Source: Microbacterium esteraromaticum (GTDB lineage Bacteria; Actinomycetota; Actinomycetes; Actinomycetales; Microbacteriaceae). From it: 64,000 nucleotides of DNA. This document shows positions 52,772-61,956 of the stretch, in pieces. Below the pieces are notes generated by a model. It searched no databases. It was not told the DNA's origin and saw only the letters and a program-made list of their open reading frames with translations. Each line of letters opens with the position of its first letter. Position 1 is the first letter of the stretch. The translations under genes and the position numbers were made by a program. The stretch covers positions 62,001-126,000 of the forward strand of contig NZ_CP118100.1 in assembly GCF_028747645.1 (NCBI RefSeq). Reading direction: 5' to 3'.

Positions 52772-53692
52772 ATGAACAAGAGGCACCTGACCAGCATCGT
52801 CGCGCTCGGCGCGGCGGCATCACTCGTCCTCACCGGTTGCGCCGGTGGCGACTCCGGCGACTCGGGCGACGCAGGCGCACCCGCCGGCGACGAGATGGGC
52901 ACCATCTCGATGGGGTTCCTGCCCGCATGGACCGACGGTCTGAGCACGGCGTACCTGCTCGCCGACCAGCTCGAGAAGCTCGGCTACGAGATCGAGATGG
53001 AAGACGTCGTCGACGCCGGCCCGCTGTACACCGCCCTGTCGCAGGGTGACATCGACATGTACCCGTCGGCGTGGTCCGAGGTGACGCACGCCTCGTACAT
53101 GGAGGAGTACGGCGACAAGATCGAAGACCTCGGCACCTACTACGAGGGCGCGGCGCTCACGATGGCCGTTCCGGACTACCTGGACGACATCAACTCGATC
53201 GCCGACCTCAAGGGCAACGCCGACATGTTCGACGGCAAGATCATCGGCATCGAGCCCGGCGCGGGACTCACCAAGGCCGTGCAGGAGAGCGCGATGCCCG
53301 AGTACGGTCTGGACGGCGAGTACGAGCTGCTGACGTCGTCGACCGGTGGCATGCTCGCCACGCTCGACACGGCTGTGGCCGCCGAAGACCCGATCGTCGT
53401 CACGCTGTGGCGTCCATTCTGGGCCAACAGCGCCTACCCGATGAAGGACCTCGAAGACCCCAACGGCGCCATGGGTGCCACCGAGGGTCTGCACTTCCTG
53501 GGCAAGCTCGGCTTCGCCGAGGAGTTCCCCGAGGCCGCTGACTTCATCGGCGACGTCACCCTGACCGACGAGCAGTACGGTGCGCTCGAGAGCCTCGTCA
53601 CCTCGGACGAGTACAAGGACAAGTCGGCTGAGGCCGTCGACGCGTGGATCGCCGAGTTCGGCGACCAGGTCGACTGGCTCATCACCGAGTAA
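52772..53692 (+). CDS. proX: Glycine betaine-binding lipoprotein (ProX/OpuAC)
   Basis: A 306-residue lipoprotein, signal MNKRHLTSIVALGAAASLVLTGC (Cys about 23). The mature part contains the betaine-cage region (MGFLPAWTDGLSTAYLLADQL, SQGDIDMYPSAWSEVTHASYM, VVTLWRPFWANSAYPMKDLEDP) with Trp residues that bind trimethylammonium groups. AAGGAAG lies before ATG 52772. Last gene of the operon, closed by a hairpin. Confidence 0.95.
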   Translation: MNKRHLTSIVALGAAASLVLTGCAGGDSGDSGDAGAPAGDEMGTISMGFLPAWTDGLSTAYLLADQLEKLGYEIEMEDVVDAGPLYTALSQGDIDMYPSAWSEVTHASYMEEYGDKIEDLGTYYEGAALTMAVPDYLDDINSIADLKGNADMFDGKIIGIEPGAGLTKAVQESAMPEYGLDGEYELLTSSTGGMLATLDTAVAAEDPIVVTLWRPFWANSAYPMKDLEDPNGAMGATEGLHFLGKLGFAEEFPEAADFIGDVTLTDEQYGALESLVTSDEYKDKSAEAVDAWIAEFGDQVDWLITE

Positions 53693-53695
53693 GAC

Positions 53696-53751
53696 CAACG
53701 CATTCCACCGAGGCCCTCTCCTGTCGCACAGGAGGGGGCCTCGGTGCGTTG
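53696..53751 (+). terminator. Terminator after proX
   Basis: A nearly perfect hairpin: outer stem CAACGCA / TGCGTTG and inner stem ACCGAGGCCC...GGGCCTCGGT with one mismatch, around a CGC loop, starting three bases after the stop. Confidence 0.8.
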
Positions 53752-53772
53752 CGGGCGGCGTAGCCTGTGCAC

Positions 53773-55245
53773 ATGGACGGGTTCGCCGCCGTCGACTTCG
53801 GCTTCGCGCGTGAGGTGCTGCAGCGCGGCATCGCTGCGCTCTACCTGGTGGCGTTCGTCTCGTCGCTGAATCAGTTCCGGCCGCTGCTCGGAGAGCGCGG
53901 CCTGCTGCCGGCGCCGGACCTGCTCGCGTGGGTGGCCGAGTCGCCGAGAAGGCGGCGGATGCTACGGCCGACGCTCTTCTCGCGACTGCGCTACACGGAT
54001 CGGCGGCTTGCCGCGCTGTGCTGGGCCGGCATCGGCCTGGCTGCTTTGCTGGTGGTGGGCGTTCCGCAGTGGGGCCCGCCCTGGGTGCCGATGGTCTGCT
54101 TCTTGCTGCTGTGGGGCGGGTACATGTCGATCGTCAGCATCGGCCAGACGTTCTACGCGTTCGGGTGGGAGATGCTGCTGCTCGAGGCGGGGTTTCTCGC
54201 GGCTTTTCTCGGGTCGGCCGAACACCCGCCGCCGACGGTGACGATCGTGTTGCTGTGGTGGCTGCTGTTTCGCCTCGAGTTCGGCGCGGGCATGATCAAG
54301 ATCCGCGGCGGGCGGGAATGGCGCGACCTGACGGCGCTGATGTACCACCATGAGACCCAGCCGATGCCGGGCCCGCTCAGCCGTCAGGCGCATCTGCTGC
54401 CCCGCTGGTTCCACCGCGCTGAGGTGCTCGGCAATCACTTCGCTCAACTCGTCGTGCCATTCCTGCTGTTCACGCCGTTGCTGGGGCTGTGGATCGCCGG
54501 ACCGGTGCCGACGCTCATCGGTGCCGCCGCCGCGACCGTCATCATCCTGACCCAGCTGTGGCTCGTGGTCACCGGCAACTTCGCGTGGCTCAACTGGGCG
54601 ACGATCGTGCTCGCCTTCTCGGGGCTCGGTGTTGCTGCGGGCATGCTCGCGGGCATCCGCAACCCGGCGCCGCAGGCGACGATCCCGCTCTACTGGATCG
54701 TCGTGACCTCCGCCGTCGGTGCGCTCTACGTCGCGCTCAGCTGGCCGGCGTTGCGCAACCTTTTCGCCCATCGCCAGCTGATGAACGCGAGCTTCAACCG
54801 TTGGCAGCTTGCCAACGCCTACGGCGCGTTCGGCACGGTGACGAAGGAGCGCATCGAGTGGATCGTCGAGGGCACCGCGGATGCCGACCCCGAGACGGCC
54901 CGCTGGTCGGAGTACGAGTTTCGCGGCAAACCGGGTGATGTGAACCGGGTGCCCCGTCTGTTCGCCCCGTACCATCTGCGTCTGGACTGGCTGATGTGGT
55001 TCCTGCCGCTCGGGCACGCCGTCGACGACTGGTTCTCGGCGCTGCTGGTGCGGCTGCTGGAGGCCGACGCCTCAACGCTGCGGCTGCTGCGTCATGACCC
55101 GTTCGGCGGCACGCCGCCGCGCTGGGTGCGGGTGGTCTCGTACCGCTACCGGTTCACGACCCGTGCCGAGCATCGCGAGACCAGGGCCGTGTGGGTGCGT
55201 GATCGGCGGCACGTGCTCGTGCGGCCGCTGGGCCTGGAGAGGTGA
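53773..55245 (+). CDS. Lipase maturation factor family protein
   Basis: A 490-residue membrane protein with several helices (ALYLVAFVSSLNQFRPLLGERGLLPAP, VPMVCFLLLWGGYMSIVSIGQTFYAFGWEMLLLEAGFLAAF split by loops). Hallmarks LLFRLEFGAGMIKIRGG, WRDLTALMYHHETQPMPGPLS, NGNFAWLNW-like TGNFAWLNWATIVL and YEFRGKPGDVNRVP identify the LMF1 family, whose members help fold secreted lipases. No lipase gene is adjacent. ATG 53773 is preferred over GTG 53767. Confidence 0.9.
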   Translation: MDGFAAVDFGFAREVLQRGIAALYLVAFVSSLNQFRPLLGERGLLPAPDLLAWVAESPRRRRMLRPTLFSRLRYTDRRLAALCWAGIGLAALLVVGVPQWGPPWVPMVCFLLLWGGYMSIVSIGQTFYAFGWEMLLLEAGFLAAFLGSAEHPPPTVTIVLLWWLLFRLEFGAGMIKIRGGREWRDLTALMYHHETQPMPGPLSRQAHLLPRWFHRAEVLGNHFAQLVVPFLLFTPLLGLWIAGPVPTLIGAAAATVIILTQLWLVVTGNFAWLNWATIVLAFSGLGVAAGMLAGIRNPAPQATIPLYWIVVTSAVGALYVALSWPALRNLFAHRQLMNASFNRWQLANAYGAFGTVTKERIEWIVEGTADADPETARWSEYEFRGKPGDVNRVPRLFAPYHLRLDWLMWFLPLGHAVDDWFSALLVRLLEADASTLRLLRHDPFGGTPPRWVRVVSYRYRFTTRAEHRETRAVWVRDRRHVLVRPLGLER

Positions 55246-55258
55246 TGTCGCCAGCGGG

Positions 55259-56224
55259 TCAGTGCGGCAGGCGCACCGTGCGCCCGGTGCGCAGCGACTC
55301 GTAGGCGGCATCCACCAGGCGTACCGCGGCGATGCCGTCGGCGGGAGTGACGCGCGCCTCACGCCCGGTGCGGATCGCGTCGACGAAATCGGCGAGCTGC
55401 TCCCGATACGGATCGGATGCCGGTGCCGCGGCCTCTGCGGCGTCGATCTCTCCTGCGGAGAAGGCAGTGGCATCCGCGGTGTCGACGCGCAGGGTGCCGT
55501 CGGTGCCGATGACCTCGGCTACCGACCGGAAGGTGGACTCAGGGCCGACCCAGTCGCCGCGTACGTGGCTGATCGCGCCGTTGGTGTGCGTGAGCGTGAC
55601 GTGCGCCGACACCGGAGGCTGGATGTGTCCGTCGACGGCCGGGGGATCCTGCGTGGCCGTCACCTCGATGACGGGGCCGGCGAGCCACCGGGCCTGGTCA
55701 AGATCGTGGATCATCAGGTCGCGGATGAGCCCGCCGCCGGCGTCCTCCGAAAAGAACCAGGCGGCGTCCGGCGCCACCCCGGTGCGCCGCAGGGTCAGCT
55801 CGACCAGGGTGCCGATCGCCTCGATCCGCTGCTTCAGCGCGTGGTAGCCCGAGAAGTAGCGCACGACATGGGCCGGGAAGAGGCGCATGCCGGCATCCGA
55901 TGCCGCCGCTGCCAACGCGACGGCATCCGACTCGGTGACCGCCAACGGCTTCTCGCAGACCACGTGCCGCCGCGCGGCGAACGCGCGGCGCGCGATGTCG
56001 AGATGGGTGCTGGTGGGGCTGATGATGTCGACGATCCCCACCGCGGCGATCAGGTCGTCGAGGTCGTCGATCACGCGGATGCCGTACCGCTCGCCGAGCT
56101 GGCGTGCGCCCGTGCGATGCAGGATGCTGACCTCGGCGCCCAACGCCTGCCACGCCTCGATGTGCGACGGGGCGATCGCCCCGGCGCCGACGATCCCGAC
56201 CCGCACGGTGTCTCTGTCAGCCAT
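55259..56224 (-). CDS. Gfo/Idh/MocA family oxidoreductase
   Basis: A 321-residue NAD(P)-dependent dehydrogenase. Rossmann motif VRVGIVGAGAIAPSHIEAW, catalytic-lysine motif HVVCEKPLAV (EKP), and GGLIRDLMIHDLDQARWL with the conserved Asp/His. Substrates are usually sugars or inositols; nothing adjacent narrows this. ATG 56224. Its 3' end faces the lipase maturation factor gene, 13 bases away. Confidence 0.9.
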   Translation of the reverse strand: MADRDTVRVGIVGAGAIAPSHIEAWQALGAEVSILHRTGARQLGERYGIRVIDDLDDLIAAVGIVDIISPTSTHLDIARRAFAARRHVVCEKPLAVTESDAVALAAAASDAGMRLFPAHVVRYFSGYHALKQRIEAIGTLVELTLRRTGVAPDAAWFFSEDAGGGLIRDLMIHDLDQARWLAGPVIEVTATQDPPAVDGHIQPPVSAHVTLTHTNGAISHVRGDWVGPESTFRSVAEVIGTDGTLRVDTADATAFSAGEIDAAEAAAPASDPYREQLADFVDAIRTGREARVTPADGIAAVRLVDAAYESLRTGRTVRLPH

Positions 56225-56270
56225 TTTCCGAGCCTACGCGCCGGGGCGCGCGTCGCGCCCGGCATTTCTG

Positions 56271-56335
56271 CAGGACGATCGCAACTTCTCAGGATGCCGG
56301 GGGCTGGATCATCCTGAAAAAGTGGAATCGTCCTG
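56271..56335. repeat. Palindrome at the 3' end of the coiled-coil gene
   Basis: Arms 56271-56296 and 56310-56335 (CAGGACGAT outside, AGGATG inside; 21 of 26 positions match) around a 13-base loop. The right arm encodes the last residues (QDDSTFS) of the upstream gene and the stop lies just inside the loop. It can act as a terminator. Confidence 0.65.
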
Positions 56336-57097
56336 AGTTCTTGGCGGCAGGGGAGCCTGCTTTGGAGCCGCCAGCTCGCCGGCGACCTGCTTCTTGAGCG
56401 CGTCGACGGCCTCGTCAGAGAGCAGGATCAGCCCGTCGAGCTCTTCGCGCACGCGCTTGTAGGCGACGTTGCGCTCGGCCTGGGTTGCCGCGTCGTCGAG
56501 GGCGACGGCGAGCATGTGCTGGGCGCGGTCCAGGCGCTTGCGCTCGTCTTCGCTGAAGCCCGAGTCGCGCACCCGGCGGGCGTCGCGTTCCGCGACGTCG
56601 AACGCCACGGCGTAGTTGCCCACTGCTTCGAGGTACTCGGCGATCTCGGACTCGCTCACGGTGGCATCCGATGATTCCGGGCGCAGGGCGTCGGCGGTCT
56701 TCTTGGCGCGCAGGAAGGCGGCCGTCAGCGGCTGGCGGCCGTCGCTCATCGCGGGGAACGCGATGAGCTTGGCGACGTCGAGCTCATAGTCGAGCCAGCG
56801 CGCAGTGATCTCGTCGTGCTCAGCGAACAGCTTCTCGAGCATCTGGCGGCTCGCGGCGCGTTCGTCGTCGTCGTCGGCGCGACGCTTCTGCTCGCGGGTC
56901 GGGACGATGCCGCGCGCGGCGAGCTGAGCGGCCTTGATCTCACCCTTCACCCGCAGGGTTTCGAGGCGGCGTTCGTGGCGCCGTTTGGCGGCGCGCTCCC
57001 ACGCCTTGCCGGCTCCGCCGGCCATGCCCATGATCGGGAAGATCAGCCACCAGTAGTCGCGGGCGAAGTCCCAGAAGTCCTGGAAGAACACATCCAT
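56309..57097 (-). CDS. Membrane-anchored coiled-coil protein, unknown family
   Basis: A 262-residue protein I do not recognise. The N terminus is aromatic and hydrophobic (MDVFFQDFWDFARDYWWLIFPIMGMAGGAG), enough for one membrane anchor, followed by a highly charged helical body (KAWERAAKRRHERRLETLRVKGEIKAAQ; REQKRRADDDDERAASRQMLEKLF). It looks like a cytoplasm-facing coiled coil fixed to the membrane. It lies between the GntR gene and a Gfo/Idh gene on the same strand. Confidence 0.7.
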   Translation of the reverse strand: MDVFFQDFWDFARDYWWLIFPIMGMAGGAGKAWERAAKRRHERRLETLRVKGEIKAAQLAARGIVPTREQKRRADDDDERAASRQMLEKLFAEHDEITARWLDYELDVAKLIAFPAMSDGRQPLTAAFLRAKKTADALRPESSDATVSESEIAEYLEAVGNYAVAFDVAERDARRVRDSGFSEDERKRLDRAQHMLAVALDDAATQAERNVAYKRVREELDGLILLSDEAVDALKKQVAGELAAPKQAPLPPRTQDDSTFSG

Positions 57098-57131
57098 GAT
57101 GCGCTCAGCCTACTGCGCGTCGCCGCCGCAC

Positions 57132-57914
57132 TCAGCGGGGTCCGACCCGCCACGGCTCCTTGACCGTGCGGATGAACGAGTACGTCACCAGGTCGCGGTG
57201 GTGCACCTCGCGGGCGTGGTAGATGTGCTTTCCGCTCACGGTGACGCCGACCGTGGTCCACATCTTGGCCACTTCGCCCTCGGGCTGCTCCAGCTGCGTG
57301 GCCTCCTCGGCGGTGAGGGCCGTCACGCCGGCCGACACGACCTCCCACACGATGCGCTCCGACCACAGGTCCGCGGCGATGTCGAACACCGAACGGGTGG
57401 GGTCGATGAAGGGGCGCTCGGTGCCGGCGGGCAGAGGCAGGATGTACGTGCCGACCATGGCCGGCTGGTCATCGGCGAACCAGCGCAGCACGATGCGGGC
57501 CGAGACCGGTTCGACGTCGGGGTGCAGCAGCGGCGCGATGTCGGCGGGGGTGGGTTCGAACGAGGCCGACAGTACCTCGACCGAGGGGGTGTACCCCATG
57601 CGCGCCAGCACATCGCCGTACTCGACGCAGGCCTCGAACCGTGCGCTCAGTCGCAGGGCAAGTGGATCGATCGTGGTCGCCGCGCCCTGACGCCGGGTGA
57701 CGATCCCGAGGTTGCCGAGCTCGGCAAGGGCGTGGCGCACCTGCTGGCGGGTGCAGTCGAGCAGTTCGGCGAGCCGATGCTCGCCGGGGAGGCTTGTTCC
57801 GGCGGCGGCGGATTCGCGGACGTGGCGCAGAACTCCGCTGAGGATGCGCTCGTCTTCGGTGAGCGGCGTGCGCGGCCTTCGCTCGCTCCACGCGCTCATC
57901 GTGCCATCGGTCAT
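57132..57914 (-). CDS. GntR family regulator (HutC/UTRA type)
   Basis: A 260-residue regulator with GntR winged helix (LSGVLRHVRESAAAGTSLPGEHRLAELLDCTRQQVRHALAEL split over residues 25-67) and a UTRA ligand domain (ARMGYTPSVEVLSASFEPTP, YILPLPAGTERPFI, HHRDLVTYSFIRT). ATG 57914 has a GGGGGG run upstream. It is divergent from the amidohydrolase - dipeptide ABC operon, with CAACAAGT repeats between, and is the likely repressor. Confidence 0.9.
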   Translation of the reverse strand: MTDGTMSAWSERRPRTPLTEDERILSGVLRHVRESAAAGTSLPGEHRLAELLDCTRQQVRHALAELGNLGIVTRRQGAATTIDPLALRLSARFEACVEYGDVLARMGYTPSVEVLSASFEPTPADIAPLLHPDVEPVSARIVLRWFADDQPAMVGTYILPLPAGTERPFIDPTRSVFDIAADLWSERIVWEVVSAGVTALTAEEATQLEQPEGEVAKMWTTVGVTVSGKHIYHAREVHHRDLVTYSFIRTVKEPWRVGPR

Positions 57915-57960
57915 CTGCGTCCCCCCGCCTTGGACAGCATAGGCGTCGTCACAATCATCA

Positions 57961-58008
57961 CAACAAGTCAACAAGTTGGGCGATGATGGAAATAACCTAT
58001 CAACAAGT
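57961..58008. promoter_or_regulatory. CAACAAGT operator repeats
   Basis: Three copies of CAACAAGT: two in tandem (57961-57968, 57969-57976) and one at 58001-58008; the middle one runs into a CAACAAGTTG palindrome. The patch is A/T-rich and lies between the divergent GntR and amidohydrolase starts. Confidence 0.65.
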
Positions 58009-58055
58009 GCGGGTGAGTCTGTTAGCGTCAGTCGATCCCTACAAAGGAGTGAGCA

Positions 58056-59261
58056 GTGACGACGACGGAGAGCATCCGGGGAATCCACCTCTGGGACGGC
58101 AGTGCCTATCGCGGCACGAGCCGCATCGACTGGACCGGCGACCGCATCGATGCGGTGCAGTCCGATGAGGGGACGCTCGACGAGCTCTGCGTCATCCCCG
58201 GCCTCGTCGATACGCACGTGCACCTGGGCGCCTACTCGGGAACCGGGCATGCCGACTGGTCGTCATGGCCGCTGATCACCCCGTGGGAAGAGCAGGTCTT
58301 CCACATCGCCAACAACGCCCAGAAGGCCGCGCGCGCGGGCGTCACCACTCTGCGCGACCTGTCGGGCGACGAACGGCAGTTGGCCGTCAAGCGCGCGTTC
58401 GACGAGGGCATCCAGCCGGGGCCGCGCGTGCTCGTCCACGGCGCCGTCGGCATGACGGCCGGTCACGGCGACCTCTTCATCCCGCCGCACTACCCCCACC
58501 GTGGCCGCACGGCCGACAGCCCCGACGAGTGCCGTAAGCTCGTGCGCGAGTACGCCCGCATGGGCGCCGACGGCATCAAGATCTTCGTCAGCGGCGGCGT
58601 GCTGTCGATGGGCGACAAGGTCGGCTGGCGCAACCAGACACTCGATGAGATCCGCGCCACGATCGACGAGGCCCACGCCCTCAGCATGCCCGTCGCCGCT
58701 CACAGCCACTCCGCCGAGGGCAACGAGATCGCCCTCTCGGTCGGCGCCGACTCGCTCGAGCACGGCACGGGCCTCGAAGCCGACCAGTGGGAGCGCCTCG
58801 TCGCCGGCAACATCCCCGTCGCGCCGACCCTGCTCATCAACGACGCCATCGCCGATGGTCGCGTCGCCGTCACCGACGATGCCCGCGACAAGGCGAAGGA
58901 CGTCGTGGCCTACCGCGACTCGCTCTTCGGTGACGCCGGTCGCGCGGGCATCCGCTTCGTGCTCGGCACCGACGCCAACGGCATCTTCGTGCAGTTCGGC
59001 GACCAGATGGAGGAAGTGCGCCTGATGGCCGACATGTTCGGCTGGGACGCGGAGCGCGCGCTGCGCGCCGCGACGTCGGATGCTGCTGACGTCGTCGGCC
59101 TGACCAAGCGCGTCGGCACCCTCGCGGAGGGCTACGGCGCCGACTTCGTCGTGCTGCGCGGCCGCCCCTGGGAGAACATCGCCGACCTGCGCGTCGAGAA
59201 CATCGTCGCCGTCGTCTCACGAGGCCGCCTCGTGCACGGCGCCCTGCCCACCGCGGCCTGA
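58056..59261 (+). CDS. Metal-dependent amidohydrolase (prolidase / imidazolonepropionase-like)
   Basis: A 401-residue TIM-barrel hydrolase. Metal ligands: DTHVHLG (HxH near residues 54-56), the Lys of GIKIFVSGG, His of PVAAHSHSAEG, HGTGL, and the final Asp in VLGTDANGI. This set fits the dipeptidase/prolidase-like amidohydrolases that cleave N-acyl or Xaa-Pro/Xaa-Lys peptides. No signal peptide, so it acts in the cytoplasm on imported substrate. GTG 58056 follows AAGGAG. First gene of the ABC transporter operon. Confidence 0.88.
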   Translation: MTTTESIRGIHLWDGSAYRGTSRIDWTGDRIDAVQSDEGTLDELCVIPGLVDTHVHLGAYSGTGHADWSSWPLITPWEEQVFHIANNAQKAARAGVTTLRDLSGDERQLAVKRAFDEGIQPGPRVLVHGAVGMTAGHGDLFIPPHYPHRGRTADSPDECRKLVREYARMGADGIKIFVSGGVLSMGDKVGWRNQTLDEIRATIDEAHALSMPVAAHSHSAEGNEIALSVGADSLEHGTGLEADQWERLVAGNIPVAPTLLINDAIADGRVAVTDDARDKAKDVVAYRDSLFGDAGRAGIRFVLGTDANGIFVQFGDQMEEVRLMADMFGWDAERALRAATSDAADVVGLTKRVGTLAEGYGADFVVLRGRPWENIADLRVENIVAVVSRGRLVHGALPTAA

Positions 59262-59300
59262 CCGCCTACCCGACCCGCTGGACCCTGAGAGAGGACGATC

Positions 59301-60896
59301 GTGAACACCCCCGTACGACACGCATCCACACGCTGGATCGCCGCCTTCGGCGCGGCTGCACTCGGAGCCGGTCTGCTCGCCGGCTGCACCCCCGCCACCA
59401 CCGACGGTGGCGAGACGAGTGACGAGCTCTACATCGCCGTCCAGGACGACCCGGTGTGCCTCGACCCGCAGCAGGTCACGCTGACCACGGCGCTGAACAT
59501 CAGCCGCCAGCTGGTGGACTCGCTCGTCGACCAGGATCCCGAGACCGGCGAGATCGTCCCGTGGCTCGCAGACGCATTCGTCGCGAGCGACACATTGAAG
59601 GAGTTCACGTTCACCCTGCGTGACGGTGTCACCTTCAGCGACGGCTCGGAGCTGACGCCCGAGACGGTCAAGGCCAACTTCGATGCGCTGGCCGCGCTCG
59701 GCAGCACCGCACCGCTGGCCTCGCAGTATCTCGCCGGCTACCAGGCGACCGAGGTCGTCGACGAGTCGACGGTGAAGGTCACCTTCGCCGAGCCCAACGC
59801 GCAGTTCCTGCAGGGCGCGAGCACCATCACCCTGGGCATGCTCTCCGATGAGACCGCCGCGCTGACCGCCGAGGAGCGCTGCCTGGCGCCCGTCGGCTCG
59901 GGCGCGTTCGTGCTCGACGAGTACACCGCGAACGACGCGGTCGTCCTCTCGGCCCGTGAGGGCTACGGGTGGGGCTCGTCGCTGCGTGCGAGCAGCGGCG
60001 ACGCGGCGATCAAGAGCATCACGTTCGCGATCACGCCGGAGCCCGGCGTGCGCACGGGTGGTCTGCAGACCGGCGAGTTCGACATGATCTTCGATCTGCC
60101 CGCGATCGACGAGCAGCGGTTCAGCACGGGTGACTACGAGATCTACGCGCGGGCGAACCCGGGCATCCCGACCTCGCTCGTGCCCAACACCGAGCGACCG
60201 ATCGTCTCGGACCCGGTCGTGCGCCAGGCGATGATCCTTGCCACCGACCGCACCGAGATCGCCGAGCTGACCGGCTCGAGCATGGTGCAGCCGGTCGCCG
60301 GCGTGCTCAGCTCGGCCACGCCGTCGTTCCTCGACCAGGCCGACGCGCTCACCTTCGACCTCGACGCCGCCGAGCAGCTGCTCGACGACGCCGGTTGGAA
60401 GGTCGGCGCAGAGGGCACCCGCGAGAAGGACGGCACGCCCCTGACGGTGTCGGTGACGGCGTTCTACGGGCAGGACGTGCTTGAGGCGACGCAGGTGCAG
60501 CTGGCCAAGGCGGGAATCGACCTGAAGATCAACATGGTCACCGCGGGCGACTTCTTCGGTGCTGTCGCGTCGAAGGACTTCGACTTCCTGTCGGCGGGCC
60601 TGACCCGCACCGACCCCGACGCACTGCGCGTCATGCTCTCGCCGGCATCCGAGGCGCACTGGGCTGTGATCGACGACGCCGAGCTCGAAGCGCAGCTGAC
60701 CGCGCAGGCCGCGACGGCCGACCCGGTCGAGCGCACCGCGATCCTCGCAGAGGCGCAGCAGCGCATCGTCGAGCAGGCCTATCTGGTGCCGCTGCTCGAG
60801 GTCGCGCAGGTGCACGCCTCGCAGAAGGGCGTCTCGGGCGTTGCGTTCGACTCGTCGTCGCGGGTCAACCTGTACGACGTCACCGTCCAGCGCTGA
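59301..60896 (+). CDS. Dipeptide/oligopeptide ABC transporter substrate-binding lipoprotein
   Basis: A 531-residue family 5 binding protein. Signal peptide with lipobox LLAGC (Cys29). Mature motifs LNISRQLVDSLVDQDPETGEIVPWLADAF, FTFTLRDGVTFSDGSELTPETVKANFDAL, DPVVRQAMILATDR and AEQLLDDAGW are those of DppA/OppA. GTG 59301 follows GAGAGAGGA. It captures the substrate hydrolysed by the upstream enzyme. Confidence 0.93.
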   Translation: MNTPVRHASTRWIAAFGAAALGAGLLAGCTPATTDGGETSDELYIAVQDDPVCLDPQQVTLTTALNISRQLVDSLVDQDPETGEIVPWLADAFVASDTLKEFTFTLRDGVTFSDGSELTPETVKANFDALAALGSTAPLASQYLAGYQATEVVDESTVKVTFAEPNAQFLQGASTITLGMLSDETAALTAEERCLAPVGSGAFVLDEYTANDAVVLSAREGYGWGSSLRASSGDAAIKSITFAITPEPGVRTGGLQTGEFDMIFDLPAIDEQRFSTGDYEIYARANPGIPTSLVPNTERPIVSDPVVRQAMILATDRTEIAELTGSSMVQPVAGVLSSATPSFLDQADALTFDLDAAEQLLDDAGWKVGAEGTREKDGTPLTVSVTAFYGQDVLEATQVQLAKAGIDLKINMVTAGDFFGAVASKDFDFLSAGLTRTDPDALRVMLSPASEAHWAVIDDAELEAQLTAQAATADPVERTAILAEAQQRIVEQAYLVPLLEVAQVHASQKGVSGVAFDSSSRVNLYDVTVQR

Positions 60897-60942
60897 GCCG
60901 GATTCGGTAGGAAGGTGATCAGGAGATGACAGGCACGACCTC

Positions 60943-61956
60943 ATGAACGCGACACTGAATGCGCTGCGCTACATCGCACCGAAACTGGCGCAGTTCCTGT
61001 TCGTGGTGCTGGCGACGTACACCGTCGTATTCCTCCTGGTCACCTTCCTGCCCGGCGACCCGCTGCTCGCCGCGATCGCGAGTAAGAGCGGCGGCGACAC
61101 CGTCGTCGATCCCGAGACGCTCGAGCGGATGCGCGAGCAGTACGGTCTGGCGGGCACCCCGTGGGAGCAATACTGGCACCGCCTCGGGATGCTGGCTCAG
61201 GGCGACCTCGGGATCTCGATCGCCACCGGCCAGCCAGTCGCGACCATGATCGCCCGCGCGCTGCCGAACTCCGTCGAGATCGCCGCGATCGCCCTGGTGA
61301 TCGCGATCATCATCGCCGTGGTCTTCACGTTCCTCGCTTTCCTGGCGCCGACGCGCTGGCTGCGCAACCTGCTGCTGCAGATCCCTCCCTTCGGTGTGGC
61401 GATCCCCGCGTTCCTCACGGGCCTGCTGCTGATCAGCTTCTTCTCGTTCACACTGGGCTGGCTGCCGTCATCGGGCAGTCGCCAGCCGGGCAGCGCGATC
61501 CTGCCCGCGATCACCCTTGCCCTGCCGGTCGGGGCGATCCTGTTCCAGGTGTTCTCTGCGGCCGTGCTGGAGGCCCAGGCCAGCCAGCACGTGTTCACCG
61601 CGGTGGCCAAGGGCGTACCGCCCCGCCGCATCTTCACCGCGCACCTGCTGCGCAACGCGCTGCTGCCGACGATCACCGTGCTGGGATTGACGATCGGCTA
61701 CCTCGCGGCGGGCACGGCCGTGGTCGAGACGGTCTTCTCACGTGACGGCATCGGCCGGATGACCGTGAACGCCGTGCTGGCCAGGGATGTCAATGTCATT
61801 CAGGGCATCGTGCTCATGGTCGCCGCCGTCTATGCCACGGTCAACCTCATCGTCGACCTGGCGTACGGCGTGATCGACCCGCGCACGCGCCGCTCGGGAC
61901 GTTCGGCGGCACGCGGCACTCAACCGGAGACGTCGCAGAAGGAGGCGTCGGCATGA
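60943..61956 (+). CDS. Dipeptide ABC transporter permease (DppB-like)
   Basis: A 337-residue permease, six helices. Typical text: FLPGDPLLAAIASK, MREQYGLAGTPWEQYWHRL, GDLGISIATGQPVATMI, ASQHVFTAVAKGVPPRRIFTAHLLRNALLPTITVLG (EAA loop). Overlaps the next permease by ATGA (61953-61956). Confidence 0.93.
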   Translation: MNATLNALRYIAPKLAQFLFVVLATYTVVFLLVTFLPGDPLLAAIASKSGGDTVVDPETLERMREQYGLAGTPWEQYWHRLGMLAQGDLGISIATGQPVATMIARALPNSVEIAAIALVIAIIIAVVFTFLAFLAPTRWLRNLLLQIPPFGVAIPAFLTGLLLISFFSFTLGWLPSSGSRQPGSAILPAITLALPVGAILFQVFSAAVLEAQASQHVFTAVAKGVPPRRIFTAHLLRNALLPTITVLGLTIGYLAAGTAVVETVFSRDGIGRMTVNAVLARDVNVIQGIVLMVAAVYATVNLIVDLAYGVIDPRTRRSGRSAARGTQPETSQKEASA

